64,000 nt of DNA from Methanolobus halotolerans (GTDB lineage Archaea > Halobacteriota > Methanosarcinia > Methanosarcinales > Methanosarcinaceae), in NCBI RefSeq assembly GCF_004745425.1, contig NZ_PGGK01000010.1, positions 1 through 64,000 on the forward strand. Reading direction: 5' to 3'. Made by a program: the position numbers and the translations under genes. How positions within the stretch are numbered: position 1 is the first letter of the stretch; the number at the start of each line of letters is the position of its first letter. Positions 18,605 through 27,270 of this stretch are shown one piece after another. The notes beneath the pieces are model-generated. The model saw only the letters and a list, made by a program, of their open reading frames with translations, ran no database searches and was not told where the DNA came from.

Positions 18605-19380
18605 GTTCTTGCCATTCGTAAAAACTTCTTCCCCAGATTAATTATCATATCCTTTGAATAAAAAAATACCCATTCAAAACTATTTGATGACCATCTTTCC
18701 GGATGAGTTAGGATATAGAAATTGCTGACATTACCACTTTCGATCAATTCAATAAGGTCATCAGTCGAGTCAACTTTAATGCTTTCTGTTTTATTAGGAA
18801 TGAAATCTCTCAAACAATGATCGAAATTCCAGTTCCTCCCCGTATCACATAGATAATTAACAGAATTGTCGATAGACAAATAAGCTTCACCGAGAATTCC
18901 AAAATCCCTATAGTCATATTTTTTCCATAGATCCCGATTATCATGTTTTGATAAAGGTTGTCCATGCATACAAACAGTTTTAACATCATACAGATCCTGG
19001 AATTTATCTAAATTGGCCTTGAAGAGTTCTATTGCATTCTCATAATTTCCCTTACACTCATTCAATACCTCGTAATGATATCCGATCTCATGTCCCATTC
19101 TACTGACTTCAGTTATGATCTCTGGACAAAACAGGTTATCATTGACTGTTCTAAAATAGTAAGTTGCCTTTATATTCAGTTCCTGCTCGATCTTGGCAGT
19201 TTCCAGTGCTTTTGGGGGATTCCTGTCAATATCATGTCGCATCATTACATATTTATCAGGCAGTTCCTTTGCCATCATGTACTCAGCAAGAGTGATTGGG
19301 GAAAAGTTGTTCCTTTCTAACGAAGAGCAGAGCTGCTTATATTTATCGAGTGTAAAGTCAAAATTATTGTCTCTGTTCAT
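18598..19380 (-). CDS. Polysaccharide deacetylase-like protein (NodB-fold)
   Basis: The start is set at the ATG at 19380 (MNRDNNFDFTLDKY), where ATGA joins it to the upstream glycosyltransferase stop and GGAAG lies eight bases before. The 260-residue protein has MRHDIDRNP near residue 47 (metal-binding aspartates), KATYYFRTV, and MGHEIGYHYEV with its two histidines. These are the canonical NodB motifs. It has no signal peptide, so it should act on cytoplasmic or lipid-linked sugars. N-deacetylation would expose an amine that the neighbouring FemAB-like protein could acylate. Confidence 0.72.
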   Translation of the reverse strand: MNRDNNFDFTLDKYKQLCSSLERNNFSPITLAEYMMAKELPDKYVMMRHDIDRNPPKALETAKIEQELNIKATYYFRTVNDNLFCPEIITEVSRMGHEIGYHYEVLNECKGNYENAIELFKANLDKFQDLYDVKTVCMHGQPLSKHDNRDLWKKYDYRDFGILGEAYLSIDNSVNYLCDTGRNWNFDHCLRDFIPNKTESIKVDSTDDLIELIESGNVSNFYILTHPERWSSNSFEWVFFYSKDMIINLGKKFLRMARTW

Positions 19381-20597
19381 AAAGAACACTTCCATCCAAA
19401 TAAATCATATGATCTCAATAATTCTTTCTCCATTCTGTCCCATGAATATTCTTTTTCGTACCTTCTTTTGGTGCCAATGGTCATCTTCCTTACCTTATCT
19501 GGATTTTTAAAGCACCATAGTATTTTTTCTGCAAGATCATCTGCATTCCCAGGTTCATAGAATAATATTTCTTCCTCAGAAAATGTTTGAGCCATACCTT
19601 TCAATCTTGACGCAACTACTGGTTTATCATGAATAGTATATTCAAACAGTTTATTTGGAACACCTCTTTCGTTGACCTTTGTCTTTAAGAAAGGAATCAC
19701 GCAAACATCTGATATGGAAATGTATCTTGAAAGTGCCTTTAAATCTACCCAACCTGTAAACTTAATGTGATTATTGAGACCTTTTTCAGTTACAATATCT
19801 TTGAGGTTTTGCATGAATGGGCCATCGCCAACAATCAGTGCACAAATCGGAATTTTGTCCTTTAACAAGTCAACAGAATCAATAATGGTTTGAATGCCCC
19901 TTCTTTTCCATATGGTCCCTTCAAACAGGACAATGAACTTATTATCATATCCATAATCTTCTTTCAATGCGTTTTCTATAGTATATTGTTCTAAATTTGG
20001 CGTATTCATCACAACAAATATTTTATCAGGATTAACATTATTCCGGGATGAAATGATCTGTTTGTCATAAGAATTGGTGGCTATGATAGCATCTGAGAAA
20101 TAGATTGATAATCTCTCAATTATCTTTGCCATTTGTGTTAAAATACTACTTCCTTTGAAACGCAGATTACTCTCTACAGATTCGGGAAGCATATCATGCA
20201 GGTCCAGTATGATCCTGGAGCCATAGATAAGTTTGAAGGGAATAGCTATTACTATAAGAAAATCTGGTGGTGTATGAATATGAAAATAAGAATATCTTTT
20301 TGTTCTATTCAAATCAAGGACCTTAATAAAAGCTTTTACGATAAAGGTTAAATAATTTTTTAGCAGATCAGCATATCCTTTTCTTATGTGGTCGCCATTT
20401 ATTCGAATAATATTAACACAGTCTATTTTTTCTTCCGGTTGTTGATTATCGTCTAATATACAAATGAAATCAACATTACAGTTTTGTCTGCACAAAGACT
20501 GAGCTATCTTTAACCGATTCATGAATTTAGGTATGGAACGATATGCGATCATACACACATTGGTTTTTTCAGCTTGTGTTCCTTTGATAAGTGACAT
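19377..20597 (-). CDS. GT4-type glycosyltransferase, paralogue of the 16341-17546 gene
   Basis: The 406-residue GT-B protein shares VCMIAYRSIPKFMNRLK, HIHTPPDFLIVIAIPF, LDLHDMLPESVESN and FEGTIWKRRGIQT with its paralogue three genes downstream. It appears to be the first gene of the block that runs to the flippase, because about 400 bases without a minus-strand gene precede it. Its stop is fused to the deacetylase start (ATGA). Probably a retaining transferase for a nucleotide-activated sugar. Confidence 0.82.
   Translation of the reverse strand: MSLIKGTQAEKTNVCMIAYRSIPKFMNRLKIAQSLCRQNCNVDFICILDDNQQPEEKIDCVNIIRINGDHIRKGYADLLKNYLTFIVKAFIKVLDLNRTKRYSYFHIHTPPDFLIVIAIPFKLIYGSRIILDLHDMLPESVESNLRFKGSSILTQMAKIIERLSIYFSDAIIATNSYDKQIISSRNNVNPDKIFVVMNTPNLEQYTIENALKEDYGYDNKFIVLFEGTIWKRRGIQTIIDSVDLLKDKIPICALIVGDGPFMQNLKDIVTEKGLNNHIKFTGWVDLKALSRYISISDVCVIPFLKTKVNERGVPNKLFEYTIHDKPVVASRLKGMAQTFSEEEILFYEPGNADDLAEKILWCFKNPDKVRKMTIGTKRRYEKEYSWDRMEKELLRSYDLFGWKCSL
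19900..20000. repeat. 101-bp tract identical to 16846-16946
   Basis: Partner of the gene-conversion tract in the 16341-17546 glycosyltransferase gene. Confidence 0.75.
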
Positions 20598-21000
20598 CAG
20601 TTTACAACCTTTACGTTAATTCACTACCTTTATCTTTAATATTTATAGATTTATACACGCACAATAGTTCATTTGTAACGGCTATATGCAATATGCATTA
20701 TATGTATATTCGATGTGCATTATGAAATATAATGGATTACCTCAATGCAACTGTATTCTCTTAAATGATGTATTAAACAATGTATTTATTATTGTAGGAA
20801 ACACTGAGAAGGACAGAAACAGAAGGGCAGAAACGAATGACCGTTTTCTACTCACCAAGTGGCTGATTAGAAAAAGCGGCACAAGAATTCTTTTGAATAA
20901 CGCAAGATGTAAAATCATATTTAAAATAGTGAAAGTAGGTATTTGCCATTTACAACAACTGGATCGCAGCCTCCGGAACTTTAAATAAATAAACTTTCGA
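20598..21000. promoter_or_regulatory. Intergenic region, probable promoter of the downstream glycan block
   Basis: On the minus strand, ATAAATCTATAAATATTAAA (about 20635-20655) offers an archaeal TATA-like element upstream of the 19377-20597 gene. A 100-residue plus-strand open frame (20686-20988) shows no domain, no ribosome site and an unusual residue mix, so it is not called as a gene. Confidence 0.4.
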
Positions 21001-22260
21001 TCATGTCTTTCCTAATAAGACCACATTCCTATTACATTTAAATCCGGGTTTGCTTTGCTTTGGCAGGATATTCTTTGAATCTACAATATTCCGGTTTCTC
21101 ATCCTTTGGCACAAGATATCAAGATCCATTTCTTGAAACTCAGTGTGGTCCGTCAACACAACAATACAATCGCTTCCCTCCACAGCTTCCTCTAGACCTA
21201 TGATCGGATACTCGAACTCCCTGACAAAGGGATCGTAGATTTTAATAGAATACCCTTCCTTCTCAGCTAATTTAATGAACTTGATTGCAGGAGTTGCTCT
21301 GGTATCAGCTATATCTCCCTTATAAGCGACCCCGAACACGGTGATCACAGGATTCTCGATACCATTGACAAGTTCTTTAACCTTCTTAAGAACATGAATG
21401 GGCATTGAATCATTTATGTTACGGGCTAAGGTTATCAGGCTACTGTTGTTTGCGTTCTCAGTGAGGAACCAGGGGTCAATTGCTATGCAGTGGCCGCCTA
21501 CCCCGGGACCGGGTTTGTGGATATTCACCCGGGGGTGCTTGTTTGCTATCTCTATGGCCTCCCATATGTTGATATTATAGTCTTCGGCAAGCATGCCGAG
21601 TTCATTGGCAAGGGCTATGTTTACATCACGATAGGTATTCTCCATGAGCTTTATCATTTCCGCTGTGGTACTCGTTGTGAGGTAGAGATTGCCTTTGACA
21701 AAGCTTAAGTACAGGTCCCTGGTTAGTTCAATGGCTTTTTCATCAAGTCCTCCAATGACTCTGTCGTTATTGACCATCTCATCGAGAGTATTGCCGGGGA
21801 TAGCACGTTCCGGGCAATGTGATATGTAGAAGTCCCTGGATGATTTCAGGCCGGACTGTTCCAGTATCCGTCTTATCCGTTTCTCACAGGTCTTTGGAGG
21901 GATAGTGGATTCGATAATTACAAGGTTGCCTTTTTTCAGGCATGTGGTTATCATCTCACAGGCCGAGACAACATATTTCAAGTCCGCCATACGGAGCTCT
22001 GCATCAAAAGGAGTGGGAACGGCTACGAGGAACACGTCAGCTTCTTCTACTTTCATACTTGCTCTGAAGCTTTCCTTTTTACACACTTCTTCTAAGAGTT
22101 CCTGAAAGCCTTTCTCTTCAAAAGGCATACTGCAGCCTTTAAGGGTGTTTATTACTCTTTCGTTGATGTCCACTCCAACAACATCGATTCCATTGTTTGC
22201 AAACAGGAGTGCAGTCGGAAGGCCGATGTAGCCCAGTCCCAGAACACATATTTTAGTCAT
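21001..22260 (-). CDS. wecC: UDP-N-acetyl-D-mannosamine dehydrogenase
   Basis: The 419-residue protein begins with the NAD-binding motif GLGYIGLPTALLF (about 6-18). It contains ESTIPPKTCEK, the central helix TAEMIKLMENTYRDVNIALANE, and the catalytic cysteine in GPGVGGHCIAIDPWF (Cys near residue 258). The C-terminal domain has FGVAYKGDIADTR. Length and motifs match WecC-type UDP-ManNAc 6-dehydrogenases. It oxidises UDP-ManNAc to UDP-ManNAcA with two NAD+. It lies 17 bases downstream of the 2-epimerase gene that makes its substrate. Confidence 0.9.
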   Translation of the reverse strand: MTKICVLGLGYIGLPTALLFANNGIDVVGVDINERVINTLKGCSMPFEEKGFQELLEEVCKKESFRASMKVEEADVFLVAVPTPFDAELRMADLKYVVSACEMITTCLKKGNLVIIESTIPPKTCEKRIRRILEQSGLKSSRDFYISHCPERAIPGNTLDEMVNNDRVIGGLDEKAIELTRDLYLSFVKGNLYLTTSTTAEMIKLMENTYRDVNIALANELGMLAEDYNINIWEAIEIANKHPRVNIHKPGPGVGGHCIAIDPWFLTENANNSSLITLARNINDSMPIHVLKKVKELVNGIENPVITVFGVAYKGDIADTRATPAIKFIKLAEKEGYSIKIYDPFVREFEYPIIGLEEAVEGSDCIVVLTDHTEFQEMDLDILCQRMRNRNIVDSKNILPKQSKPGFKCNRNVVLLGKT

Positions 22261-22277
22261 AATGGCATCTCTTATAT

Positions 22278-23363
22278 TTATCTATAAATTTGGCAACCAA
22301 TGATCCTGTCAATTGTCAATTTGGCTGCATCCCCGCTTCCATAGGGATTATCCCAGCTTATCCCCGAAGCTGTCATCCTCTCTACGAACTTAGCTATATT
22401 GCCGTTCATCCCGGCTATGATATTAGCTCCCACATCAACTGTCTCAGGCCTCTCAGTATTGTCCCTCAGCGTAACACAGGGCACACCAAGTATGCATCCC
22501 TCTTCCTGTAATCCTCCGCTGTCTGTGAGTATGAGCTTTGCACCGCCTTCGAGCTGCAGGAAATCCAAATATCCGACCGGATTGATGATTTTTGTACCTT
22601 CGGGAATCTCCAGGTCGAATTCTTTTATCATCTTTACAGTTCTCGGGTGGGCAGGGAAGATGATCGGCAACCTGAATGTCTGATATATCTGTTCAAATCC
22701 AGCGAGTATCCTTGAAAGACGTTCTTTTTTATCGGTGTTCTCTGCCCTGTGAACAGTTGTCAGGAAATATTCACCTTCTTTCAGGTTCAACTTAGACAGG
22801 GTATGCCTGGTTTGCTTTGAGATCTCCAGATTCTGGTAGACCGCGTCCACGACAGTGTTACCGGTAACGAATATTTTCTCTTTCGGGATACCCTCAGCAA
22901 GGAGATATTCTTTTGAATTCTCTGTAGGTGCAAACAGGTAATCAGAGATGTGATCAGCAATTATCCTGTTTATCTCCTCAGGCATAGTCCGGTCAAAGCT
23001 TCTCAGACCAGCTTCTACATGTCCTATTCTGATATTGAGTTTAGATCCGGCAAGCGCACCGGCAAGTACGGTATTGGTGTCACCCTGGACCAGAAGCACA
23101 TCGGGCCTGTCCTTTATCAGCACCTCTTCGATGCCTTGGAGCATCCTGCCGGTCTGCTGGCCATGAGTACCGGAGCCCACGTCGAGATTATACCTGGGTA
23201 CAGGTAACTTCAGATCATCAAAGAATACTTTGTCCATTTCGAAACTGTAGTGCTGGCCCGTGTGCAGAATATAGTGATCAATGCCCAGTTTCTCACATTC
23301 CCTGATGAGCGGGCTCATCTTAATTATTTCAGGGCGTGTGCCGAGGATGATTGCAATCTTCAA
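22278..23363 (-). CDS. wecB: UDP-N-acetylglucosamine 2-epimerase (non-hydrolysing)
   Basis: The 361-residue protein shows GTRPEIIKMSPLI (about 8-20), HTGQHYSFEMDKVFF, QGDTNTVLAGAL, HVEAGLRSFDRTMPEEINR and TDSGGLQEE. This is the full signature set of the WecB family. It interconverts UDP-GlcNAc and UDP-ManNAc and supplies the next gene, wecC. Together they provide UDP-ManNAcA for the surface glycan, an established pathway in methanogens and bacteria. Confidence 0.92.
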   Translation of the reverse strand: MKIAIILGTRPEIIKMSPLIRECEKLGIDHYILHTGQHYSFEMDKVFFDDLKLPVPRYNLDVGSGTHGQQTGRMLQGIEEVLIKDRPDVLLVQGDTNTVLAGALAGSKLNIRIGHVEAGLRSFDRTMPEEINRIIADHISDYLFAPTENSKEYLLAEGIPKEKIFVTGNTVVDAVYQNLEISKQTRHTLSKLNLKEGEYFLTTVHRAENTDKKERLSRILAGFEQIYQTFRLPIIFPAHPRTVKMIKEFDLEIPEGTKIINPVGYLDFLQLEGGAKLILTDSGGLQEEGCILGVPCVTLRDNTERPETVDVGANIIAGMNGNIAKFVERMTASGISWDNPYGSGDAAKLTIDRIIGCQIYR

Positions 23364-23622
23364 TTTCCCACTCCTTTCCCCGCCAATAGTCTCAAAGGCT
23401 TCTCTGGACTTTCCCTAAAACCCAATTTATTCTTCCGTCCCGTTCTCTTTAATTTCTCATTTATCAGCATCATTTAGGAACGCACCCCCCTATCTGTTCC
23501 CTGATCTGTCAGTATTGTTTTAACTTATCACCAGTGATATCCACTTTTTAGCGGATCAGTCCTCAGCATTATCTTAAGAACATCCCCTTTCGATCCCGTG
23601 ATATCATTCTAGGAGATAGTAT

Positions 23623-24177
23623 TTATAATTTTGAATCCGGCTTTTTATTAAATCGAAATACCGCTTCAGCAGGATTACCCCGTGCAATGCAATTTGAAGG
23701 AATGTCTTTACTAACAATTGATCCAGCTGTGACTATTGAATTTTCTCCAATAGTGACCCCCGGTAGTATAGTAACACCTACAGATATCCAAGCTCCCCGT
23801 TTTATAGTTACAGGTAATGTTTTTGTAAAAAGTCTGGATAATTGAGGATGAGATTCACTAAGATACGAAGGAGGAGAGGTATGAACCAATATTAGATTTT
23901 TCCCACTGAGAGCCACATCGTCTTCTATAGTGATCATATGCGGATGTACGGGATCAATATAAACTTCAAAGCCAATGAACACGTTTCTCCCAATATTAAC
24001 TCCTCTGGCCCTTTGACACTTTACCCTCATACTTGGTGTCATGGGCACGTATAATGCAAACATTTGGATATAACGACCCACCATTGCTTTAGCAAGCGAT
24101 ATAAGGTCTTTTTCTTCCAATACAGCTGTCCCCATTCCTGATTTGATTTTCCGGTAGAGATAATTGTCAGATTGCAT
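23623..24177 (-). CDS. Hexapeptide-repeat acyltransferase (LbH fold)
   Basis: The 184-residue protein shows left-handed beta-helix hexapeptide repeats: VNIGRNVFIGFEVYID, ITIEDDVALSGKN and GAWISVGVTILPGVTIGENSIVTAGSIVSKDIP, followed by ARGNPAEAV. This end pattern is typical of the maltose/galactoside O-acetyltransferase and WcaF groups, usually homotrimeric and acetyl-CoA dependent. A histidine in LVHTSPP may be the catalytic base. It is separated by about 260 bases from wecB and may have its own promoter. It probably acetylates a sugar of the cluster's glycan. Confidence 0.72.
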   Translation of the reverse strand: MQSDNYLYRKIKSGMGTAVLEEKDLISLAKAMVGRYIQMFALYVPMTPSMRVKCQRARGVNIGRNVFIGFEVYIDPVHPHMITIEDDVALSGKNLILVHTSPPSYLSESHPQLSRLFTKTLPVTIKRGAWISVGVTILPGVTIGENSIVTAGSIVSKDIPSNCIARGNPAEAVFRFNKKPDSKL

Positions 24178-24631
24178 AACAACACTAAAACTACATTTTG
24201 GTATTACAGAATATCATAGTCGTATACTCATCCTTCTTGAATACATTGAATATATATTCAAAGTTTTAATGGGCGGCAACAAGCCTCTTCCATAACTTCA
24301 AAATACACTGGACTATGCTCAGGACTATTTCTCTTGAATTGTTTTATCGCCATTAACAGCAAGTAGTCTGTAATTTCATATCCCCCACAAACTTCGATTT
24401 TGGTGCTGGTGTGATTTAATTAGCACCCATTTTAACCACAGAGTTCACTGAACTCCGCATGTCCTCCCCATATGACAATTGTAAGAGGTAGTATTTATAC
24501 TTTAAAATAAGCTATTATAAAAATCATTAAATCCGATTATGAAAAATGATTAAGTGACTTTATTCAGATGTTTTGATCCTACCTGCCATTCCTTATATAC
24601 AAGTTAGGCTAAAGGAGAAAAGGGTATCAGG
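24178..24631. promoter_or_regulatory. Divergent promoter region between the acyltransferase and the ACP cassette
   Basis: No gene is seen. Toward the plus strand, CCTTATATAC (about 24589-24598) is a plausible TATA box about 35 bases before the phosphopantetheinyl transferase start, followed by AAAGGAG as ribosome site. The region separates the minus-strand glycan genes from the plus-strand cassette. Confidence 0.45.
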
Positions 24632-25306
24632 ATGGAATTCAAGATTTTGAACATATCATCCCGTATTTCTCTGGAGCATATACCAGGCTTATGGGAAGAG
24701 AATGATATTCTTATCCTTATAGTAAACATGAACGATTATGGTACACCGGATGCTGGATACCTTGATAATATGGAAAAGGAGCATCTGGACAGATTACAGA
24801 CCGGGTATTTCAAAAAAAGATTTATCACTTCCAGAATGGTCCTAAAATGTACTCTATGTGTTCTCCTTGATGAGCGGTCCGTTCTAGATATTTCTCTCTA
24901 TAAGGACGAATACGGGCGAATCCATGTGCGTGACCATAATGAACTGAATATCTGTATTTCGTATACAGAAGACGTATTCTTCCTGGCAATATCGACGATA
25001 GAGGTTGGTATTGATGTAGAAAAAAAGAGAAAATTGCCTTTTAAGAATATCCCAAAGTATATGCAGGCAGAAATGTCATATGACAGTGAATGCGCAGCAG
25101 ATCTCCAATTCTTAGTGAAATGGACTCTGAAAGAAGCGTATTGCAAATTTTCAAATAAAAGCATTTTTACTCATCTCAATAAGGTCGTGGATACTAATGA
25201 TATAAGTTATTCCAGTTACCTGATCAATGGCAGGTATATACTTACGGTTGTTACTGATTCTGACCAGTATACAATTAACACTAATTTCTTTAAAAAGATA
25301 TATTAA
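24632..25306 (+). CDS. Sfp-type 4'-phosphopantetheinyl transferase
   Basis: The 224-residue protein carries both diagnostic motifs of the superfamily: EVGIDVEKKRK (about residues 123-133) with the Mg2+-binding D and E, and FLVKWTLKEAYCKF (about 160-173), matching W(T/S)xKE(A/S)xxK. It moves the phosphopantetheine arm from coenzyme A onto a serine of a carrier protein. The obvious partner is the ACP encoded 235 bases downstream. Archaea make isoprenoid lipids and rarely encode such enzymes, so this one probably serves a dedicated pathway. The N-terminus is divergent from Sfp, but length fits the family. Confidence 0.82.
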   Translation: MEFKILNISSRISLEHIPGLWEENDILILIVNMNDYGTPDAGYLDNMEKEHLDRLQTGYFKKRFITSRMVLKCTLCVLLDERSVLDISLYKDEYGRIHVRDHNELNICISYTEDVFFLAISTIEVGIDVEKKRKLPFKNIPKYMQAEMSYDSECAADLQFLVKWTLKEAYCKFSNKSIFTHLNKVVDTNDISYSSYLINGRYILTVVTDSDQYTINTNFFKKIY

Positions 25307-25428
25307 AATTTATATGCTATTCCATGTATGTCTTCTCAAGAGCTTGATTTTGCGTTTTCGGATTACATATCACTGAAGATAAATTTTTAATAGAATAACC
25401 AGGAATGAACATTCCTGTCATTATGAAT

Positions 25429-25441
25429 TATTCTTATATAT
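25429..25441 (+). promoter_or_regulatory. Putative TATA box of the ACP operon
   Basis: ATTCTTATATATC lies about 100 bases before the ACP start codon in the 234-base gap behind the phosphopantetheinyl transferase gene. It suggests that the ACP-to-SDR block has its own promoter and a leader of about 75 bases. Confidence 0.35.
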
Positions 25442-25540
25442 CATAAGCACGTTGATTACTGCGGGAGGGAATCAGTCGATATTTATGTATTAGTTGTACT
25501 GAATTGTATGCTGATTCTCACAAGGGGGTGCGGATAGCGC

Positions 25541-25795
25541 ATGGAACAAATAAGAAACGATATAATTTACTTCTTGAAAAGTCAATCTTTCATGGACAGT
25601 GATACTCAGTTCGCTGAAAATGAATCTCTCACCAAGGCCGGGATCATAGATTCTATTGGTTTGCTGGAGCTTCTGGATCACATAAGTGAGAGATATTCAA
25701 TAGAAATTCCGGAAGACATGCTAACTCCGGATAATCTGGACTCACTGCAGGGAATTACCAATCTGATAGTCAAACTAAAAACAGAGAGATCATGA
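25541..25795 (+). CDS. Acyl carrier protein
   Basis: The 84-residue acidic protein is predicted to be four-helical. It has the phosphopantetheine attachment site GIIDSIGLLELLD, with Ser38 following Asp37, and a second conserved region YSIEIPEDMLTPDNLDS. This is the discrete-ACP type that works with stand-alone AMP-forming ligases (as DltC does with DltA) rather than fatty acid synthase ACP. AGGGGG lies about 12 bases before the ATG. The stop overlaps the ligase start (ATGA), so the two are translationally coupled. It is expected to carry an acyl or aminoacyl thioester in the cytoplasm. Confidence 0.88.
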   Translation: MEQIRNDIIYFLKSQSFMDSDTQFAENESLTKAGIIDSIGLLELLDHISERYSIEIPEDMLTPDNLDSLQGITNLIVKLKTERS

Positions 25796-27270
25796 GAATT
25801 GATTCCTTTATAACTAGAACTGCAAAAGAGGATCCTGGTAAGATCGCCCTGGAAGAAGGCGAAAAAACGATTTCTTATGGATTTCTTGATAAAGACATAG
25901 GCAGAATCGCCTCATCTATGATGGAGTTTGGGCATTGCAGATTTGCAGTATTGGCAGAATCTGGCATACAGTATATAGAGATGCTTATGGCAGTTTATAG
26001 GTCGGATAATATTGCGATACCTCTTCCGATCGAACTGGCAATGTTCAGTCTGGAACATATTCTTGATACTGGTAATATCAGGCATATAATTGTGACAGAG
26101 GTACAGTACACAAGGTTTGGGGAGAGTTTTTTCGATCGTTTTGCAACAGTGATAGTCGTTTCGGAGGATGGCTCTGTAAACACTTTACATAAAATGATCT
26201 TAGAGGAATCCAATGATCCACACCTCAGACTGGTGTTGTACACGTCCGGTACAACCGGAAATCCAAAAGGTGTAATGTTAAGTGACAGGAATCTGGTCGC
26301 AAATGCAGATTCCATTATAGAGGTACTTGGAATCAAGCCTGATGATAAGGCTGCACTTGTTATATCTCCACATCATGCTTTTGGTAATTCCATCATTGAT
26401 TCCCATCTGGTGGTCGGAGGGTCCATACGCATAGGATCTATGAGTTTCATAGGTTCTGTCTTCAGCATGATGAAGTCGGGGGTATCTATGTTCTATGGAG
26501 TTCCCAGCACTTATCGCCTGCTGCTTCGGTATCCGGCGAAGTTCAAACAGGCTTTCATGAACATAAAGGTTGCTGCGACGGCAGGCGGAGCTATTGACGA
26601 TATCATTGTGAAAAATCTGAAAGGTTCGAATCGCGATTTAAGGGTGGTGCCTATGTATGGTCAGACCGAGGCTACAGCCCGGCTCGCCTACCTTCCTTCA
26701 GAAGATGTGGACAAATTTGTTGATTCAATAGGAAAAGCCATTCCCGGTGTTACATTGGACGTGTTTGATGCAGATGGATGTTCTGTCGGACCGAACATAA
26801 CAGGTGAACTGGTTGCCAGTGGCGACAATATAATGCTGGGTTACCTGGATGATGAGATTGCCACAGGAAAAAAGATCATCAATGGCTGGATGCACACCGG
26901 AGACCTTGCAGAGAAGTTGCCCAATGGTTATTTCAGGTTACTGGGACGCAAAGATGATATAATAAAGATAGGCGATCACCGTATCAATCCAAGGGAACTT
27001 GAAAGGTATATACAGAAGAACATCGATGTTTCCGGAGTTTTTGTTGTTCCGGTGCCCCACAATATCCTGGGAAATGCTATCTGTCTCATGGTGATGCCCA
27101 ACAGTAGTACTGATGTTGCTTCGGTTCTATCTTTCTGTAGAAAGAATCTGCCTGGCTACCTATGTCCCTTAGAGGTGTTATGTATCGATCAACTTCCGCT
27201 GAGCGAGAACGGGAAAATATCCAATAGATCTATTATAGAAGGTTATCGAAATGTCAAGAATAGTATGTGA
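25792..27270 (+). CDS. AMP-forming acyl/aminoacyl ligase (ANL superfamily)
   Basis: The 492-residue protein has the P-loop LYTSGTTGNPKGVM (about 147-160), MYGQTEATARLAY (about 287), TGDLAEKLPNGYFRLLGRKDD with the hinge (about 368-390), and SENGKISNRS with the adenylation lysine near residue 474. These motifs are complete, so it should be active. It would adenylate a carboxylic acid and load it onto the ACP encoded immediately upstream. The substrate cannot be read with confidence; no Asp typical of amino-acid pockets was identified. The end overlaps the next gene by 20 bases. Confidence 0.85.
   Translation: MRIDSFITRTAKEDPGKIALEEGEKTISYGFLDKDIGRIASSMMEFGHCRFAVLAESGIQYIEMLMAVYRSDNIAIPLPIELAMFSLEHILDTGNIRHIIVTEVQYTRFGESFFDRFATVIVVSEDGSVNTLHKMILEESNDPHLRLVLYTSGTTGNPKGVMLSDRNLVANADSIIEVLGIKPDDKAALVISPHHAFGNSIIDSHLVVGGSIRIGSMSFIGSVFSMMKSGVSMFYGVPSTYRLLLRYPAKFKQAFMNIKVAATAGGAIDDIIVKNLKGSNRDLRVVPMYGQTEATARLAYLPSEDVDKFVDSIGKAIPGVTLDVFDADGCSVGPNITGELVASGDNIMLGYLDDEIATGKKIINGWMHTGDLAEKLPNGYFRLLGRKDDIIKIGDHRINPRELERYIQKNIDVSGVFVVPVPHNILGNAICLMVMPNSSTDVASVLSFCRKNLPGYLCPLEVLCIDQLPLSENGKISNRSIIEGYRNVKNSM

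Noticed and set aside
20686-20988. 100-codon plus-strand open frame before the glycan block
   Set aside because: No ribosome site, no domain, an odd residue mix and position in a promoter region opposite the operon; probably chance.
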